Assembly: GCA_002439555.1 (NCBI GenBank)
Contig: DJOC01000002.1
Span: forward strand, 1-7,987
Source: Caryophanales bacterium UBA6448
GTDB taxonomy: Bacteria; Bacillota_I; Bacilli_A; RF39; UBA660
Length of the DNA stretch: 7,987 bases
Direction of reading: 5' to 3'
In this document: in pieces, positions 6,383 through 7,987 of the stretch
How positions within the stretch are numbered: position 1 is the first letter of the stretch
Layout: each line of letters starts with the position of its first letter
Position numbers and translations under genes: made by a program
The notes under the pieces: model-generated
Told to the model about the DNA's origin: nothing
What the model saw: only the letters and a program-made list of their open reading frames with translations
The model's database searches: none

Positions 6383-6412
6383 AGTGGTTTATTGACTTAA
6401 ATCACTTTTTTT
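6383..6412 (+). terminator. Intrinsic terminator after fic
   Basis: AGTGGTTTA (6383-6391) pairs with TAAATCACT (6398-6406), nine pairs with one G-U, around a six-base loop, followed by a T run (6406-6412). It lies 26 bases after the fic stop. The stem is AU-rich but the geometry is correct. The loop TTGACT is also the -35 box of the next promoter. Confidence 0.75.
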
Positions 6413-6420
6413 AATATAAT
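6392..6420 (+). promoter_or_regulatory. Promoter of the ABC-F gene
   Basis: TTGACT (6392-6397) is followed after 17 bp by a perfect TATAAT (6415-6420). Transcription would start near 6427, leaving a leader of about 17 nt with AAGAGG at 6431-6436 as the ribosome binding site. Such a short leader leaves no room for the peptide-based attenuation seen in some ABC-F resistance genes. Confidence 0.85.
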
Positions 6421-6443
6421 CTATTTGCAAAAGAGGTAAAAGT

Positions 6444-7987
6444 ATGAATATAGAACATTTATATATGTCATTTGGACTTCAGGAAATATTTAATGATGTG
6501 TCAGTTCATTTTAATGATGATGATAAAGTCGGTATAGTTGGAGTAAATGGTGCAGGTAAATCAACATTATTTAATTTAATACTTGGAAATATTTCACCAG
6601 ACTGTGGAAAAATAACTATAAAAAATAGAGAATTAATTGGTTATCTACCTCAAATAATTACTGATGAAATACCTAGTGATGATATAACTGTTTTTGAATA
6701 TTTACTTTTAGGAAGACCTATTCAAAAGCTAAAAGATAATATAACTTCTTTATATGAAAAAATTGCCGTAGAAAAAGATGATAAAAAATTAAATTATCTT
6801 TTTAAGGAAATAACTAAAAATCAAAATAAATTAGAGTATTATGATGAATATAATGCAGAAAGTATACTTCTTAAAATAATTGATGGTATGAATATTGATG
6901 AAAAACTACTCGATTTACAACTTAAGAATATTTCCGGAGGACAAAAATCTAAAGTAGCATTTGCAAGATTACTTTATTCAAAACCTGAAATTCTTTTACT
7001 TGATGAACCTACAAATCATCTTGATTTAGATACAAAAGATTATATCGAAAACACTATAAAAAATTATCATGGACTTGTACTTGTAATTTCCCACGACATT
7101 GATTTTTTAAATAGTGTTACAACAAAAACTTTATATGTAGATAAAATAAAGAAAAATGCCATTCTTTATAATGGAAATTACGAAAAATATCTAAAGATTA
7201 AAAGTGAAAAAGATAAAGCAAAAGAAAGACTTTATGAAAAACAAGTAAAAGAGGAAGAAAAGTTAAAAGGCATAATTAATAAATATATTCGTGGTAATGA
7301 AAAGAAAGCAAATATTGCTAAAGATAGAATTAAAAAATTAGAGAAACTCCAAAAAGAAAAAGTTGTACTTGAAAAAGCTAATAAGTATGCTAGATTTAAT
7401 ATTAAAATAAATGAAAAAAGTTATTTAACACCTTTAAAAGTTGAAAATCTAACATTTGGTTATACAAAAGATAATCTTTTATATCAAAATTTAACATTTG
7501 ATTTAACTAGAGGTGAAAAACTTTTAGTGGTTGGTGAAAATGGTATTGGTAAAACAACTTTATTAAAACTTATTATGGGACTTCTTACTCCAATCGAGGG
7601 AAATATTATAATTAATGATAAAACCACAGTTTCTTATTATGCTCAAGAACACGAGATACTTGATAATAGCAAATCAATATTAGATAATTTTACAGAGTTT
7701 AATTTAAGAGATTTTGAAATAAGAAAAATACTTGGAAGTTTTTTATTTTCTGGGGATGATATTTATAAAAAAGTTGAAGTTTTATCTCCGGGTGAAAGAT
7801 CAAGAGTTGCACTTGCAAAAGTTGCTTTAAAGGGTGCAAATACACTTTTACTTGATGAACCTACAAACCATTTAGATCCGATGACACAAGTTATTATAGC
7901 TGATACTTTTAAAACTTTTGAAGGCACAATGCTTGTGGTTTCTCACAATCTTGATTTTGTTGATAACCTTGGCATTTCAAGAATGCT
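6444..7987 (+). CDS. ABC-F family ATPase, 3' end outside the window
   Basis: The product has two ABC ATPase domains in one chain and no membrane segments, the mark of ABC-F proteins, which act on the ribosome either as translation factors or as antibiotic-protection proteins. The visible 514 residues include Walker A GVNGAGKST (33-41), signature SGGQ (164-167), Walker B with DEPTNHLD (187-194) and an ISHD switch. A charged Lys/Glu-rich linker (about 220-310, the P-site tRNA interaction motif region) follows. The second domain has Walker A GENGIGKTT (364-372), signature LSPGE (447-451), Walker B DEPTNHLD (471-478) and VSHN. The second signature has Pro where LSGGE is usual. The frame is open to the last base, so the C-terminus is unseen. 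ATG 6444 follows AAGAGG (6431-6436). Whether it is housekeeping (EttA/YdiF-like) or a resistance factor (Lsa/Vga-like) cannot be decided here. Confidence 0.92.
   Translation, partial: MNIEHLYMSFGLQEIFNDVSVHFNDDDKVGIVGVNGAGKSTLFNLILGNISPDCGKITIKNRELIGYLPQIITDEIPSDDITVFEYLLLGRPIQKLKDNITSLYEKIAVEKDDKKLNYLFKEITKNQNKLEYYDEYNAESILLKIIDGMNIDEKLLDLQLKNISGGQKSKVAFARLLYSKPEILLLDEPTNHLDLDTKDYIENTIKNYHGLVLVISHDIDFLNSVTTKTLYVDKIKKNAILYNGNYEKYLKIKSEKDKAKERLYEKQVKEEEKLKGIINKYIRGNEKKANIAKDRIKKLEKLQKEKVVLEKANKYARFNIKINEKSYLTPLKVENLTFGYTKDNLLYQNLTFDLTRGEKLLVVGENGIGKTTLLKLIMGLLTPIEGNIIINDKTTVSYYAQEHEILDNSKSILDNFTEFNLRDFEIRKILGSFLFSGDDIYKKVEVLSPGERSRVALAKVALKGANTLLLDEPTNHLDPMTQVIIADTFKTFEGTMLVVSHNLDFVDNLGISRM

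Noticed and set aside
1..7987. tRNA, CRISPR array, insertion sequence or alternative TGA=Trp code
   Set aside because: No tRNA-like GC-rich cloverleaf, spaced repeat array or transposase was seen, and TGA acts as a stop at 1084-1086 and 5211-5213.

Overview
The window is strongly AT-rich. Shine-Dalgarno sites (AAGGAGG, AAAGGAG), extended -10 promoters and a SAM-I riboswitch with a transcription terminator all point to a low-GC Bacillota. The style fits a gut Bacilli, Erysipelotrichia or RF39-like lineage, but the exact taxon cannot be read from this sequence. TGA ends genes at 1084-1086 (inside an ATGA stop/start overlap) and at 5211-5213, so the standard bacterial code is used, not the Mycoplasma code.

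Region 1 (1-3954) is a tightly packed + strand operon. An untranslated leader with competing hairpins comes first. Next are a radical SAM gene (185-1086) broken by a one-base frameshift, a MoaA-like radical SAM gene (1083-2045), a small probable ATP-grasp protein (2045-2620) and a class II prolyl-tRNA synthetase homologue without the usual insertion (editing) domain (2644-3954). The first three overlap by 4 and 1 nt, so translational coupling is likely. Two radical SAM enzymes, an ATP-using activation domain and an amino-acid-activating synthetase form an unusual set. It looks like a pathway that makes or modifies an amino acid and then activates it; I do not recognise the pathway. No tRNA gene or precursor peptide is visible.

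Region 2 (3955-5213) holds a promoter, a complete SAM-I (S-box) riboswitch with its antiterminator and terminator, and a short, divergent metK (S-adenosylmethionine synthetase). Its product is the cofactor the upstream radical SAM enzymes consume. The riboswitch should make metK respond to SAM shortage.

Region 3 (5214-6357) is a class II Fic (AMP-transferase) gene with a C-terminal winged helix. Its promoter lies inside a perfectly symmetric array of four copies of a 12-bp element, spaced 21 bp within each pair. This looks like an operator and suggests autoregulation.

Region 4 (6358-7987) has a terminator for fic whose loop contains the -35 box of the next promoter. That promoter drives an ABC-F type ATPase gene that runs off the window end. 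All genes are on the + strand.
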